Source: Planococcus citri (Eukaryota > Arthropoda > Insecta > Hemiptera > Pseudococcidae). Taken from it: a stretch of DNA of 64,000 nt. Every line of letters begins with the position of its first letter. The first letter of the stretch is position 1. Both the position numbers and the translations under genes were made by a program. The DNA is taken from assembly GCF_950023065.1 (NCBI RefSeq), contig NC_088679.1, positions 8,680,001-8,744,000 of the forward strand. The letters are read 5' to 3'. Positions 23,935 through 36,009 of this stretch are shown one piece after another. The notes under the pieces are model-generated. The model worked only from the letters and a program-made list of their open reading frames with translations, searched no databases and was not told the origin of the DNA.

Positions 23935-24370
23935 CAGTGGACTCGCAATAACTCAACTCTAATAACTCGAAAACTTCGGTAACTCAAAGCGAAGTATGTT
24001 TCCCTTCAACTCTCCATAAGACTCAATGAAAAATTCATTTATTTTTCTCAACATAAGTCTGATATCTTCGATAACTCGAAGTAAAATTTGTTGAAAAATA
24101 CATATTATAGAAAAAGCCTCTGTAAGTCGAATGTTGTCAACGTTCTGCCTCTATAACTCGAAACAGTTTCATTCCATACTTACTTTTATTTTTTCTACTC
24201 ATTGTGTTTCCACTTCATTCTGTTGAAAAACATTCACCTAATTCAAACTTTGTTGACTCGAAGTATACCAAAAAGGAATCTCCATAACTCGAACACCGAT
24301 AACTCAAAAACTTCAATAACTCTAAGTCAACTCAGTCTCCCTTCAGCTTTGAGTCATCGCGATTCCACTG
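23935..24370. mobile_element. pogo/Tigger-like MITE 1, built from ATAACTCGAA words
   Basis: The ends are CAGTGGACTCGCAATAACTC and the inverse of CAGTGGAATCGCGATGACTC, flanked by TA at 23933-23934 and 24371-24372. The word ATAACTCGAA and variants recur throughout. 436 bp, no coding. The pogo/Tigger label rests on the CAGT ends and TA duplication. Confidence 0.85.
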
Positions 24371-24379
24371 TAATTGTGT

Positions 24380-24520
24380 TGTGCTTTTGAGCATTCGTTT
24401 TTGCATAGTGCTTTCGATATCACGTTCTGCTTTTGATTTCATGTGGTGCTTTTGATATCATGGTGTGCTTAATTTTGCGTAGTGAGTGCATTTGAGCTTT
24501 TGGTTTCATTATAAAAGGTG
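24380..24520. repeat. short irregular tandem of GCTTTTGATATCA
   Basis: Four to five degenerate units of GTGCTTTTGATATCATG lie between 24388 and 24475. 24520-25195 has no recognised feature. Confidence 0.5.
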
Positions 24521-25203
24521 GTTGTGGGTTAGATGCTTAGGTGCCGGTGTAGGTTAGATCCTATCCACGCTTTCTGAAAACTGATTAGCTCAGATTATAC
24601 CTTAAGGTGAACATAGTTTGTGTCAAAGCTGTGATCTGTGACAGTATATGTCAACATGGTTTGATAAGCAGTTGAAAAAATTTATGCTGGAAAAAGTGTT
24701 GAATTTTTTTTCACATAGGTAGTTTTTTAGACGCATTTTTGCTCCAGAAAAAGTGAATCCAAAATGGCATATAAGTATCTAACACGTAACTATAGACCTT
24801 AAACTATACATAAAATATTTACACAATTTGACAACAGTTTGTTTCAATTCTGGTATGAAAATTGAACTTGGTATCTGATCCATCACTTTGCAGTAGTTGC
24901 CGGTTTTCTTGATTGGGATAGATGCCCATAGTAATTTAATGGTAGTGAGGAAGGTGAAATTTTCTTTTGAGAATACTGCCGCAAAAAGGTCCACAAATGA
25001 TGGTTTTTTAAATATTTTCAACTGGCATCGTTGATTTTTGGAATTACGTTCATTTTTAACACATATTGTCAATTTTTTTTAAAAAAAACTTTTTATTTTG
25101 TGATTATTTCATAATTTAAACTGCCATTGTGAATTGTTGATGTTTATTTGATTTATTGTGCACATTCCAGAAGCCTTTGTTGAGAAGGGGGTTGGGTAGA
25201 GGC

Positions 25204-25708
25204 TAAAGCCTGGAACAATGCCGTTAGTGATGTAGTTATAACAGTTACCTATCACATCGCTTAAAAGGATACCTGTTAGTAATCGGTATCACCAAATGAA
25301 ACCCAAACCTGTTAGTTGTTACAATCACTTTTTATAAAACGATTATCTCAGTTATCGCTTTCGCATCTCTTAGCATATCCAACAAAATCCTTATCTGTTG
25401 TATGAATGCATGAATGGTTGCGCATGCTTTCTGATAAGTTCGGCGTCCCTCCATTTCCTACTGACCTACAAAAGGTAAACTGACATTCTAGCAGTACACA
25501 GCATATATGAGCACGGTGTGTGTGAGTCAGTATCCAAAAGCGATAGCAATAGCGATACCAAAAGCAATACTAACGACATCACTTCAAATAAACTTGTTAA
25601 AAAGTGATGTGAATAATTCATTGAGAAGAAAACCTGTTACTAACAGTATCATTAACAACTTCTAAGCGATGTTGATTGTAACAACTAACGACATTGTTCT
25701 GGGCTTTA
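25204..25708. mobile_element. hAT-type MITE, 505 bp
   Basis: The ends TAAAGCCTGGAACAATG and the inverse of TAAAGCCCAGAACAATG extend to about 25 bp. A perfect 8-bp duplication GTAGAGGC is at 25196-25203 and 25709-25716. The word CTAACRRC/CTGTTAGT recurs inside. Non-coding. Confidence 0.92.
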
Positions 25709-25716
25709 GTAGAGGC

Positions 25717-27480
25717 ATCTATCCCACACCAAATCAGCATCTAACCCACACATGTGGGGTATATGCCGGTCAAAAAGTGACGTTGGTTTTTTTTTCAAAT
25801 TGCTAAATCCGTTCTAGTAAGTATAATATGTATAGAGGAATAATTGCTCTACTGATTCGCGCAAATTTGAAAACATTTTGATGGAAATTATGAAAGTAAG
25901 ACTCAAAATACTGCAAAACACCGGCAACTAACCTGCAACCACCCTACCAATAAATTATCTTTTTTTTGAGAGGGTGGGGCTCCTTGTGCCATTCTTTTAA
26001 CTGAATTCAGCAATTGAATCGGTAAGAGCTAAAAGACGACAGAAGCTGAGTGCCATTTTGTCAATTTTTGGTATTCTTCAGAAAATGATGCATTGAAATG
26101 TTGCGGATCTACTCACATGAGTGGTGGGGTGGTTCATGCAACATTTTTTTTTTTGAAATCTCAAGGTCTTACCTCCTAATTTTGTTCCTTTTGATGAAAA
26201 AAAGACACCATAAAAGTTTTGTTGAAAAATAATAATATGTAGAGGTCATGCACAAATGTTGAATGTTGAGAGCAACAAGGGCACGCAAGCACAATGCTTC
26301 CCACGATGGTGCCATGAGAAACAAAATAAAGCTTGACAGGGTTGATTCGGCGCAACTATACTGAGAGTGGCATCCCCACCACAACTTATTAAGTGATACT
26401 AATTTTTCTTGGATTTTTAAAACAACCATTCCAAAGTATTGATTATGATTTTTTGGCTGTAGAATTCATTTGGACCTGAATTTGGAATTTAGAAATCGAA
26501 ACATATGTGTGAAAGTTGTTTTTTGAGAAAAAGCTGTTTGAAAGTTTGAGTGCTTGTGAAGTTTAGAAATGTGCATATTTGAACACGGTGACGATTTTAT
26601 CTTATTTTCCCACTATCCAACCATACGAAATGCTATAAACCGTCAGTCTGGAGGAAACGGTGTGTTAGTGGTAAGCGTTCAAATATTTCCAATTATATGT
26701 CCTTTTTAAAGCGAAAAATTGGCCAAATTTTTTTTTGATTTACCAAATGTTTTGAGTAAATTTTTTTGATTTAAACCAGGTAAATAATGGTTGAAAACAC
26801 AAAATCAACCATGAGTAACCCATTATCTCTGAAAAAGTAAATTTTCAATCAACTTCGCAGTTTTAAAATGGCGATAGCTCACTGGTTTTTCGACTTTGTG
26901 AAGTGGGGGTGGTCTCATATGATAGAGGAAGGTCTGAAGAATAACAATATGGATTCGTCTCAACAAGGACATATGTGTCATATATACCCCTTTTTGTTAT
27001 GACGTCTTCAATTGTTAGGTTTTCGATGTCGTAGATTCCAAATTTGACATCCATTTTTCCATTAGAGTGGTATTTTTGACGAAAATTGATTTCAATTTTT
27101 TTTAAATAATGACTTTTTGAATTTTTTTTTGAAGTTTTATACTTTTCTATAAAAATAAACCAAAAGTAGAAAAGTGTTGATTTTTTTTTATCCTTAAAAC
27201 AATTTTTCATTTTCAAAATGTGCATTTTTCCAAAAAAAAAGTTCCTCTTTTTAGATGATCTGCTTATGAATTTCATGCATCCCAGTATTTCCAAAAGGTT
27301 CCAAGTGGATATGAGGCTCATGTGACTCATCTTCACGAGCCACCAAGTCACTTTCCATCATCAGCCATGATCACCTTTATTTTTAAACGTTTAGAGGTAA
27401 AACCTGTCGAGTTCACCAACTTTGATGAGCCATACCCTAAACGTTTTTTTTTTTTTTTAAATTAAGTATAAGATCAACTA
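25717..27480. other. AT-rich stretch without a recognised gene
   Basis: A 162-codon minus-strand ORF (26863-27351) is the longest here. It is dominated by K, F, N and I from A/T runs and shows no domain, so I do not call it. No repeat family is recognised. Confidence 0.3.
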
Positions 27481-27490
27481 ATATACTTAC

Positions 27491-27511
27491 AGGAGAACGA
27501 TATATTAAAAT
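27491..27511 (-). other. possible 21-nt microexon
   Basis: On the minus strand CGCGTACATTTCAG precedes 21 nt, followed by GTAAGTAT. In phase 0 it encodes ILIYRSP and keeps the frame. It lies between the two better exon candidates, but such short pairs of splice sites arise by chance. Confidence 0.2.
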
Positions 27512-27519
27512 CTGAAATG

Positions 27520-30360
27520 TACGCGAACGACTTAGACAGAAAACCTATAAGTAAGTTTAAAATCTAGTATCATTCGATCCTTATCGTCGAAAATATCCCC
27601 ACGTGGCAATTTTCTACATAAAGAGACCATCGCTCATCGCCACAGCCCCAGGGCCGGGTCAGATCAAAGCGTCAAATACTCACACCCGTGTAAAACGAGA
27701 CGGAATTTCTTTGCATTTCGAGCTGCGGTGGTTCTTATTACTCGTCGAGCATATGGTTTTAATTTAAATCTCGTCGATCGAGCGCCTTTTTCTTTGACAT
27801 TCGGTTCACCGCGGCGTATTATTAACAAGACCATCGCTGCCAAGTCGCGAGACGACTCGAATCTATTAAATTTTCAAATACGACCCGACCGACACCATGG
27901 TTTGTACTTTGCTTCGTTTAATTTCATCCTCATCCAGTCTTTAAGACAATACCATCGTTGCTGCCACCGTCGTCGTCTTCGTCGCACGTAATAAAGAGAT
28001 ACTATTTTATATACAATTTAACACGAGTACTTAAAAATTTTACGCTTCGTTAAACGCCATTAAATTTTTCACTTTGCCGTGTCTATGTCTATATACACTT
28101 AGCCTTCGTATACGTCTCTCTCTCTCGCTCACTCGCTTATTCGCTATTTCATATATATAGGCATCGTTTTACCATTCGCTCCTTTTCTTTCGTTTCGCAG
28201 CTTCGTTCATCTCGCGTACACGCCAGCGAATACAATACGATGAGCTGTGAGCATCTTATGTATACTTACTCGTTCAGAATCGAAAGTTACCGAAGAATAA
28301 ACACACACACTCTCTCTCCCTTTCGATTTGAGTTTAATAACGATAGTCACACGCGTTTTCTATTTACAAATAATATACGAGTACTATACGATGAACGAGA
28401 GAGAGCGAGCCAGAGAGAAAGAGTGAGGTTTGAGGAGTAAAAGCCAGAAGAAGAGTTACGAGTGCGTATACACCAGCGTCAAAAACATAAGCTAAGTTTT
28501 GCCGCTTGAAAAGATACCTATCCTGTTTCGAAGCTCGAAAGCAACCGAGAACCGAGCCCGACGCCGAATGGCGATGAGGCTGTAGAAGGGTATTGGGACG
28601 TGTTCCCAAAGGTAAAATTATAAACCTCTGATCGTGTAGATCGTATTACAAATAATGCATTTCCAATAGCGGCGTTAAATTATTTGAAAACATTTCCAAA
28701 ACACTGCTTCTGCTGTGTGCGTCGAATGTTACACGACGATATATAAATTAATGTTTAACACGGCTCGTTTACCAGTGTTCTCAAGTGATCCGATAATATA
28801 AATGTAAAATTGCTCCATTATCCGATAAATACCTACCAGCTGAGAGAAGTGGTACTCGACATGCGTACGTTATTCTACCTGTAGACTGACTTCTGCGCCA
28901 GGATCCCATCCAGCTGCAGCGAGGCGAAGAGTCAAACAGATACCGAGTTTTATTGTTTCTCCGTACTTTACGTTTCATTTGCTTACCCCCCCCTTTTGCC
29001 CCGCTCTGCTATACCTGCTTCAGCGTTATTATTACATCGTCGAGTATCACGTATATAATTTACTTTTGTGAGATGTATGTACATACCTCAACCGCGTCTA
29101 TGTAGGTACTTTATCATTATCATTATCGTCATCGTTATTTTTGTTATATTGATATTGTTGGAAAACATGTTCGTGACGTCGTTCCTACCTCAATACATCA
29201 TCCTATTATAATTTGATAATTGAACCAAACATAGCGAATTTGTAGTCGAGATACAGTTTTGGCTTTGGCTATATGTGTGTAATTATTATTGTACTCGTAC
29301 GTATAATAATAATGTACGTGTATCAATGTATCATAGATTTAGTATCTGAACTCAACACATCATCGAATCAGAATCAGTCCAGAAGCAGAGAATCGAGATG
29401 TATGGTTCGTTTCATTCTGGTTTTTTACATTTAACTATACGTACCTAAACATACAACAACAACAACAACAACAACAGTTGAATTCACGTTGAAAAATACC
29501 TCCGTAATTCGTTAATTAAAAAGAATGATGAAAAAAAAAAAACGTTGTAAGCTTTTTTTTTGAAGCGTACAGTATCTCGAAAATAACTGGCACTTTATTC
29601 ATTTAATTCCATTTTTTTTTTTTTTTTTTTAGAACAGTCGAACTGGACGGCTTTTTAAACGAGAAGTTTCGAATACACTCTGCCATGCCATGGAGTTTAT
29701 TTTTCAATTTTTTTTTTTTTTCGTTCTCTATTTTTCCAAACGGTGGCGTTTTTCCACGATACATTAATTTTTACGGCGTTTTAACCAATTCCACCGCAGT
29801 ATTTACGGCAAACAATATAGGCAACTTTAATGGCACTTTGCTCGTCGGAGGTGTCGTTATTATACACGCGAGCACTCTGACGCGACCGACGACGCGACGG
29901 TGTCGAAATGTTTGCATATGCGGTTCGCCGCAAATACGAAGGTCTGATGAGAGAGTCTGGTAAGCCAACACTCTGACGGGCTAATAGTTTTATCTTCCGC
30001 TGATGGAGATGGAGGAGAATTTGGTGGTGGTTTATGTAATAATGTGGTAGGTGCGATTTAGACGAATAAATTATTGGATTGATTTTTTTTTTCAAAGTGA
30101 TGAGTGGTGGAAGAGATGGGAGAGTGGAAGAAACGGGTGTACAGGGGCAAAAAATTGAGCGAAATCGAGGTTTTATAATTTTTTACTTTCAATTCTATTT
30201 TTATGAAAAAAAGTGTTCCAATTGGATGGAAAATTTTTCAAACTACACCAAACTAGACAGAACCAAACTAGACAGAAAAAACACTTACGCATTAAGCGTA
30301 AGAAGACCGACTTTTCTTCAAATGCAAATCTTTTACGAACAAAATTGAGTCAATTCAATT
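27520..30360. other. unique CpG-containing block
   Basis: I recognise no gene. Contents include purine/pyrimidine GA-rich tracts near 28110-28130 and 28390-28425, a CAA run at 29457-29477, and T-runs at 29612-29631 and 29709-29721. ORFs at 29685 and 29771 lack recognisable domains. Confidence 0.35.
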
Positions 30361-30379
30361 AATTTCCGATTGATTCGGT

Positions 30380-31070
30380 TTCTGTAAAACTATTGTATAG
30401 GAATTGATCTGTGTTCAAGCGAAGTGAATCGAATCGAATAGAATCATTCGCAACCGATTGAGGATTGGATAAATAGATCAATTTCTAGGCGAATCACTCG
30501 CGAACGAATTGATTATTAGTTCGTGAATCACTCGTGAAAGAAGTGATCAATAGTTGGTGAATGATTCGTGAACGAATTGAATTTTTTGATGAATCAGTCG
30601 TGAACGAATTGAATTATTTTTGTTGAATCATTCGCGAACGAATTTATTTGTATAAGCGACTCGTTCACGAACGAATTGATTCATTTACTTAATTTTTGGT
30701 GAATCATTCGCGAACGAATTGATTCATTTACTTAATTTTCGGTGAATCATTCGCGAACGAATTGAATAATTTTTGGTGAATCATTCGCGAACGAATTGAA
30801 TAATTTTGGGTGAATCATTCACGAATGAATTGCATTCATCAACTTAATTTTCGGTGAATCATTCACGAACGAATTGATTCCTTTACTTAATTTTTGGTGA
30901 ATCATTCGCGAACGAATTGAATAATTTTTGGTGAATCATTCGCGAACGAATTGAATAATTTTCGCTGAATCATTCGCGAACTAATTGATTCATAAATTGA
31001 AGAATTGATTATTTCGTTCGCAAATAGTTCTTTCAAAAAATTAATCAATTCGTTCATGAATTATTCGTTT
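30380..31070. repeat. second tandem array with the GAATCATTCGCGAACGAA core
   Basis: At least ten copies of GTGAATCATTCGCGAACGAA are separated by TTGAATAATTTTTG or TTGATTCATTTACTTAATTT spacers, giving units of about 40 and 60 bp. The TTCGCGAACGA core is the one found in the 3600-5960 array, but spacers and period differ. Confidence 0.9.
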
Positions 31071-31179
31071 GAAAACAGATCCTCTTGTTAAAAATCCGAA
31101 AGCTGGAAACTTATAACTTATGGACCATGGTGATTGTGTTCCCTTGTGTAGGAATAGTGGAGGTCTAGTGAGATTTCAA

Positions 31180-31440
31180 GTTTCATCGAAATCAGTTCAG
31201 CCGTTTTCTAGGTAATGCGTTTTAAAAAATGTCGAAAAAAATTTTGTCGCTCGATAAACTTGGAAGCTTTGAGCTTTTGGAACTCGATCCAAATTCGCCA
31301 AATGAAGTTAAAAAGCTAAAATGAGATAGATTATTCTGATTTGAATATGCTGAGTCGATTGGAGGTGGTTTCAAGTCGTTTTGGAACCTCTATATAGTTA
31401 TATGTTTTAGAAATTCCAGATTTTCAAAAAGTGCCATATT
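31180..31440. repeat. old dispersed repeat, second copy
   Basis: It matches the 1681-1720 region at CTGAGTCGATTGGAGG and TGGTTTCAAGTCGTTTT. Class unknown. Confidence 0.35.
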
Positions 31441-31689
31441 GAAAACTGTCTAAATTAACTTAAAGGACATTTCATCGACGTGGTTGATGCTAGTCAGTGA
31501 CATACTTTTGGGCCAATCCGGCCAATGAAAAATAAGAAAATAATATGCTCAGAACAGTGAATAGTGATTCTCAGCATATAGCCGGTGTCAAAAGTCATAG
31601 GGTCCATATTTAGGATATTTTTCAAGCCCCAAATATTCGGAAATCTGTCCAAAAATGGCCAAGTAATGCGATTGAGTAGCTACGACTTT

Positions 31690-32200
31690 GTAAATCGTCT
31701 TTTACCAGTCACAGGTTGTTTTTTTTTGAAAATCATCTTTTCTAGCCACAAGTCAAGTTTCAGACGATTTCAAAAATTGTAGCAGCTCAATCCCATTTTC
31801 TAACCATTTTAAGGGAATTTTTTCAAAATTTTGGGCCCTTAAGAAAATATTCTTTCGGATGTGCAGACTCAAAATCGCACCAAAATCAAAAAAACAAAAA
31901 AAAAACTCGAATTGAGACTAGAAAAGACGATATCCAGAGCAGCTGCCCATAATATATTTTGACTATTTTTGGGGAATCTATTTTTGAAAATTTTGGGCCC
32001 AAAAAATACCCTTTCGGATACGCAGACTCGGAATCGCACCCAAATCCCCCCCCCCCCCCCCCCAAGAAAAAACTCAAGTTGTGGCATTGAAACCTGATTT
32101 CTAAAGTTGCAGTTGCCCGACGATCTTTTGAAAATCATGAAGTCAAAAAAATACTTATTTACCCTTTTGGATGCGCAGACTCGAAATTGCATTTAGCTCA
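31690..32200. repeat. three imperfect tandem copies of a 150-160 bp unit
   Basis: The landmark CTTTCGGATACGCAGACTCG with following AATCGCA occurs near 31851, 32012 and 32162. Each copy has TTTTGAAAATTTTGGGCCC or similar upstream. A run of 18 C lies at 32046-32063. 32200-32600 has no recognised feature. Confidence 0.75.
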
Positions 32201-32606
32201 TTTTTTGGGTTGCTTCTCACCAGATAGCGATACGATTAGTGGACAAAATCCTGAATTTCAATCGAAACGCCAAGTTTCAATATTGGCTTATTTTTTTTCT
32301 ATCGAACTCTTCCATGCACCAAATAATGAAAATGTTATTGCTAGAAACTCTACAGGATTTTTCTCAAGCTTTCTAACGTCCAACAGAATTTCATAAAATG
32401 ATTTTTGAAACATTGGTACGAGTATGAATTTAACGATTTACCATTTGATTTTCCAAGTTTTAGGTGTCAAACTTAAGGTCCAAGAGCCAATTTCAGTGTT
32501 TCTCAAAATGTCAAAAACTGATCACTTTTTATCCAATTTCTAAAAATTTGAATTATTTTAATTTAACAATTTGTTTTTCAAGATTTTCAAAACTTACGAG
32601 TACTTA

Positions 32607-33016
32607 CCAAACTTGACCAAACTACCGGTGATTTACCAGAATTCAGAAAATTACAAGTAAAGTAAGTAAATAACTTACAGGTAATTTACCAAAAAATTAC
32701 CAGTATTTCACCAAAAAATTACCAGAATTTACCAAAAAATTACCAGTGATTTACCAAAAAAAATTACCAGTAATTTACCAAAAAATTACCAGTAATTTAC
32801 CAAAAAAAATTACCAGTAATTTACCAAAAAATTACCAGTAATTTACCAAAAAATTACCAGTCATTTACCAAAAAATTACCAGTAATTTACCAAAAAATTA
32901 CCAGTAATTTACAAAAAAAATTACCAGTAATTTACCAAAAAAATTACCAGTAATTTACCAAAAAAATTACCAGTAATTTACCAAAAAAATTACCAGTAAT
33001 TTACCAAAAAAAATTA
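32607..33016. repeat. minisatellite array 2 of TTACCAAAAAATTACCAGTAA
   Basis: About 17 units of 22-24 bp differ mainly in the length of the A-run (6-8 A against 5 in array 1). No LINE tail is visible at its left edge. Confidence 0.92.
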
Positions 33017-34638
33017 CACTGGTTAACAAACAATAAACAGAGTGGGGTTTTTCGATTTTCATTATTTTTGCAGTCATGGGAGACGGTCAAAGTTGTGATT
33101 TCATAACTTTATTGACTAGCTACCTCTTCTGAGGAGGTGAGGACCACAAAAACAAAACAACTCAAATTTAAAAAGCTCACTTTTTGTTTGTTTGAGGGTC
33201 TGAATTATCTATTAAATGCATTACCAACCCAAACACAAAATACCAGAATCGCGATCACCAATCAACGTGTCGACAAACACCTTATCAAAATTCAGAAACT
33301 CGATTTCTTCGGGGAACCGAGTCTTCAAATTCACAAGTAACTATACTACCTACTTCAGCATTTTGAACAAAACCGAAATAAGAAACTGCAATATATCACC
33401 GCCGACAAAATAATACATAGTATATCTAACTACGATGTAAAAATAAAATTTCGCCCAAAAAAGTAAAAATGAATAATGGGCTGTAAAACCAGACACTGGT
33501 AAAACGAACTACATACACACTGAAAAGAGAAAATAATAAAACTAGAGAGAAAAATATCGTCCAAAAAAAAAAAGAAAAAAGAGCAAAATAAACAAGAAAA
33601 GCCTACACAGAAACGCAACAACAATGCGGAGCCATAATACATAAAGGAATTTTCTCACAGTGTTTGTGGATTGCATCGCGAAACTTGAGATTAAGTTGTA
33701 AATAAACTGAAAAACTAAAGTGGCCCAGTTCTGATAACATATTCGTTTCGTGTGCTCATTGCTGTACAGTATAGGATACGTAGAACGAGTAACTCGAAGG
33801 CGAGAAGACCGAGCATAGGCAGCGTACGGTACGGTGTAAAAATCTTGATACACGGCGAAATCTCTTCAAAAGAAAACTTTTTTCTAGCCTTTTTACCAGC
33901 GTACGCGTTATTTATATGCAAATTTCTTCGTCGTCGTTTGCCGTAAAAATCTCATGTAGTACACGAAATTTTCTCTCGTCATACCCTTCTCCCGGTCTTC
34001 TCGCTTACTCGTCATAGAAACCTACAACACTATATACTAGCTGTTTGGCCTACCTACGTATATTTGGAGCTTATTTTACTCTCTGCACTACTTTCGCGTT
34101 TCTTATTTAATTCAAAATGAAAGAAATTTTCCATCGGCTGGGTAATTTCCACGTATGAAAAAGACGAAGAGAAAATTTTTTCACCTGAGATAAATAAATT
34201 CGCATTTGTGTCCGTTACGATGAGAAAACTTGTTTATAACATTTTTATACGCTGCGAAAGAAAATACTCGAGTTTGTTATGGCAGGATTTTGAAAAATTT
34301 CGCCGTGTATTGTGTTTAAAAAAAAAATTGGATCGACCTCTCAACACATTTTTTAAATTTTCCTGCAATTTTGATTTTTGAAAATCAATGTGACATTTTG
34401 ATATTTGACATAAATAAAGTTCGAAGTTTTTCAAAATGATTTGTATTGAAGAAACTTTCGTGTGGATCGATGTGTTCAAATGGAGAAAAACAATTAACAA
34501 ACACACTCAAATTCAACTGAAATTGTATATCAACACATTCTCTATCACGTTTTCGTCCTGATAAAAATCAAAGTCCACTGGTGCGACACTAGCGATCGCA
34601 GCGGATGCCCGGCCCAAATTATTTCATACGACAGAATC
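33017..34638. other. unique stretch, no gene recognised
   Basis: AT-rich with CpG-containing patches near 33760-33950. Short ORFs overlap on both strands with no domain or splice support. Confidence 0.35.
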
Positions 34639-34658
34639 GGGCCCCACGTTGGGCGCCA
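34639..34658 (-). other. possible retroelement primer-binding site
   Basis: The minus strand reads TGGCGCCCAACGTGGGGCCC, similar in form to primer-binding sites that follow the 5' LTR of gypsy-type elements. No paired LTR or gag/pol is visible, so it would be a remnant. Confidence 0.3.
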
Positions 34659-34761
34659 ATTCCTCAACCTATTCCTCAAACTCTGACTCATCCAACTAGC
34701 TCACTCTCTGTACACACCTATTTCTCATACAACAGTACCAAATATTGGACTCAACATTATT

Positions 34762-36004
34762 AGCCCAGTCAATAATATGCAATTTGACCCAAACATAATT
34801 ACAAACAAAGGTTTTATTGGTGAATATTGTCTATGGTGGTGTGCTGAATAACATACTAAAAGTCCCCGCCCCTACCCTACGAGCTAACCCCCACACAGTG
34901 GGTCAAAGCCCCCCAAATCAGTTTTTCATCAAGAACTCCTGAAACATTGAATTTTGAGTAAAATGAGCTCAGTAATCATTTCATCTCCTCCCCAATACCT
35001 ATCAAATGAGCTATTGACCAACTCACTAGCCTCAAGGGGGTGGCGCTACGACCCCTCAAAGTGACGTGATTTCAATAATTTTACATTATATGATTTGGGA
35101 CTTGTAACCGGTTCTAATTGATAAAATGAAGTCAAACTTGGGGAATGGGGTTCTTTTGGGAGCTAGAGTTGACCTCTGGAGTGGGGATGGTCAAAGTTGA
35201 AAATTACAGAAAAGTCATTTTTTTGGAGGGGCATAACATAACCCCAAATGGATGAAAAGGGTCCAAAATCATACCATCAGACAGTACCCTATCTGTGATC
35301 AACATATCCAAGTTTTAGCTTCCTAGGTCATCCCCACTCTTTTTAAGATGGAAAAAACCGAAAATAGGGGCAAAATAAGGGGATTTTTAGCTTAATTCCA
35401 CTTCAAATGGGGTGGGGATGACCTAGGAAGCTGAAGTTTGGATATGTTGATCACAGATAGGATACTGTCCGATGGTATGATTTTAGACCCTTTTCATCAA
35501 TTTGGGGTCATGTTATGCCCCTCCAAAAAAATGACCTTTCTGTAATTTTCAACTTTGACCCTCCCCACTCCAGAGGTCAACTCTAGCTCCCAAAAGAACC
35601 CCATTCCCCAAGTTTGATTTCATTTTATCAATTAGAACAGGTTACAAGTCCCAAATCATAAAATGTAAAATTATTGAAATCACGTCACTTTGAGGGGTCG
35701 TAGCGCCATCCCCTTGAGACTAGGGACTTGGTCTATAGCTCATTTGATAGGTATTGGGGAGGAGATGAAATGATTACTGGGCTCATTTTACTCAAAATTC
35801 AATATTTCAGGAGTTTTTGATGAAAAACTGATTTTGGGGGCTTTGATCTACTGTGGGGGGGGGGGGGGGGGTTAGCTCGTGGGGTAGGGGCTGGGACTTT
35901 TAGTATGTTGTTCAGCACACCACCCTAGACAATATTCGCCAAAAAACCTTCGTTTGCAATTATGTTTGGGTTCGCCCATTTTTTTCTGCTATTTGACTGG
36001 GCTA
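34762..36004. mobile_element. large foldback element, 1243 bp, arms about 590 bp
   Basis: The left end TAGCCCAGTCAA matches the inverse of the right end. The arms (about 34762-35350 and 35410-36004) are about 90 per cent similar by eye and include blocks such as CCTAGGTCATCCCCAC and its inverse. Flanks allow a TA or TAT duplication. A run of 17 G lies at 35855-35871. No coding capacity is seen. The terminal motif resembles no family I can name. Confidence 0.85.
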
Positions 36005-36009
36005 TATTC

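Noticed and set aside
26863..27351. 162-codon minus-strand ORF
   Set aside because: Composition is driven by A/T runs; no domain, splice support or codon signal.
29685..29963. 92-codon ORF near a T-rich acceptor-like tract and a GTAAGC
   Set aside because: The acceptor is a plain T-run and the peptide has no domain; a real exon is not supported.
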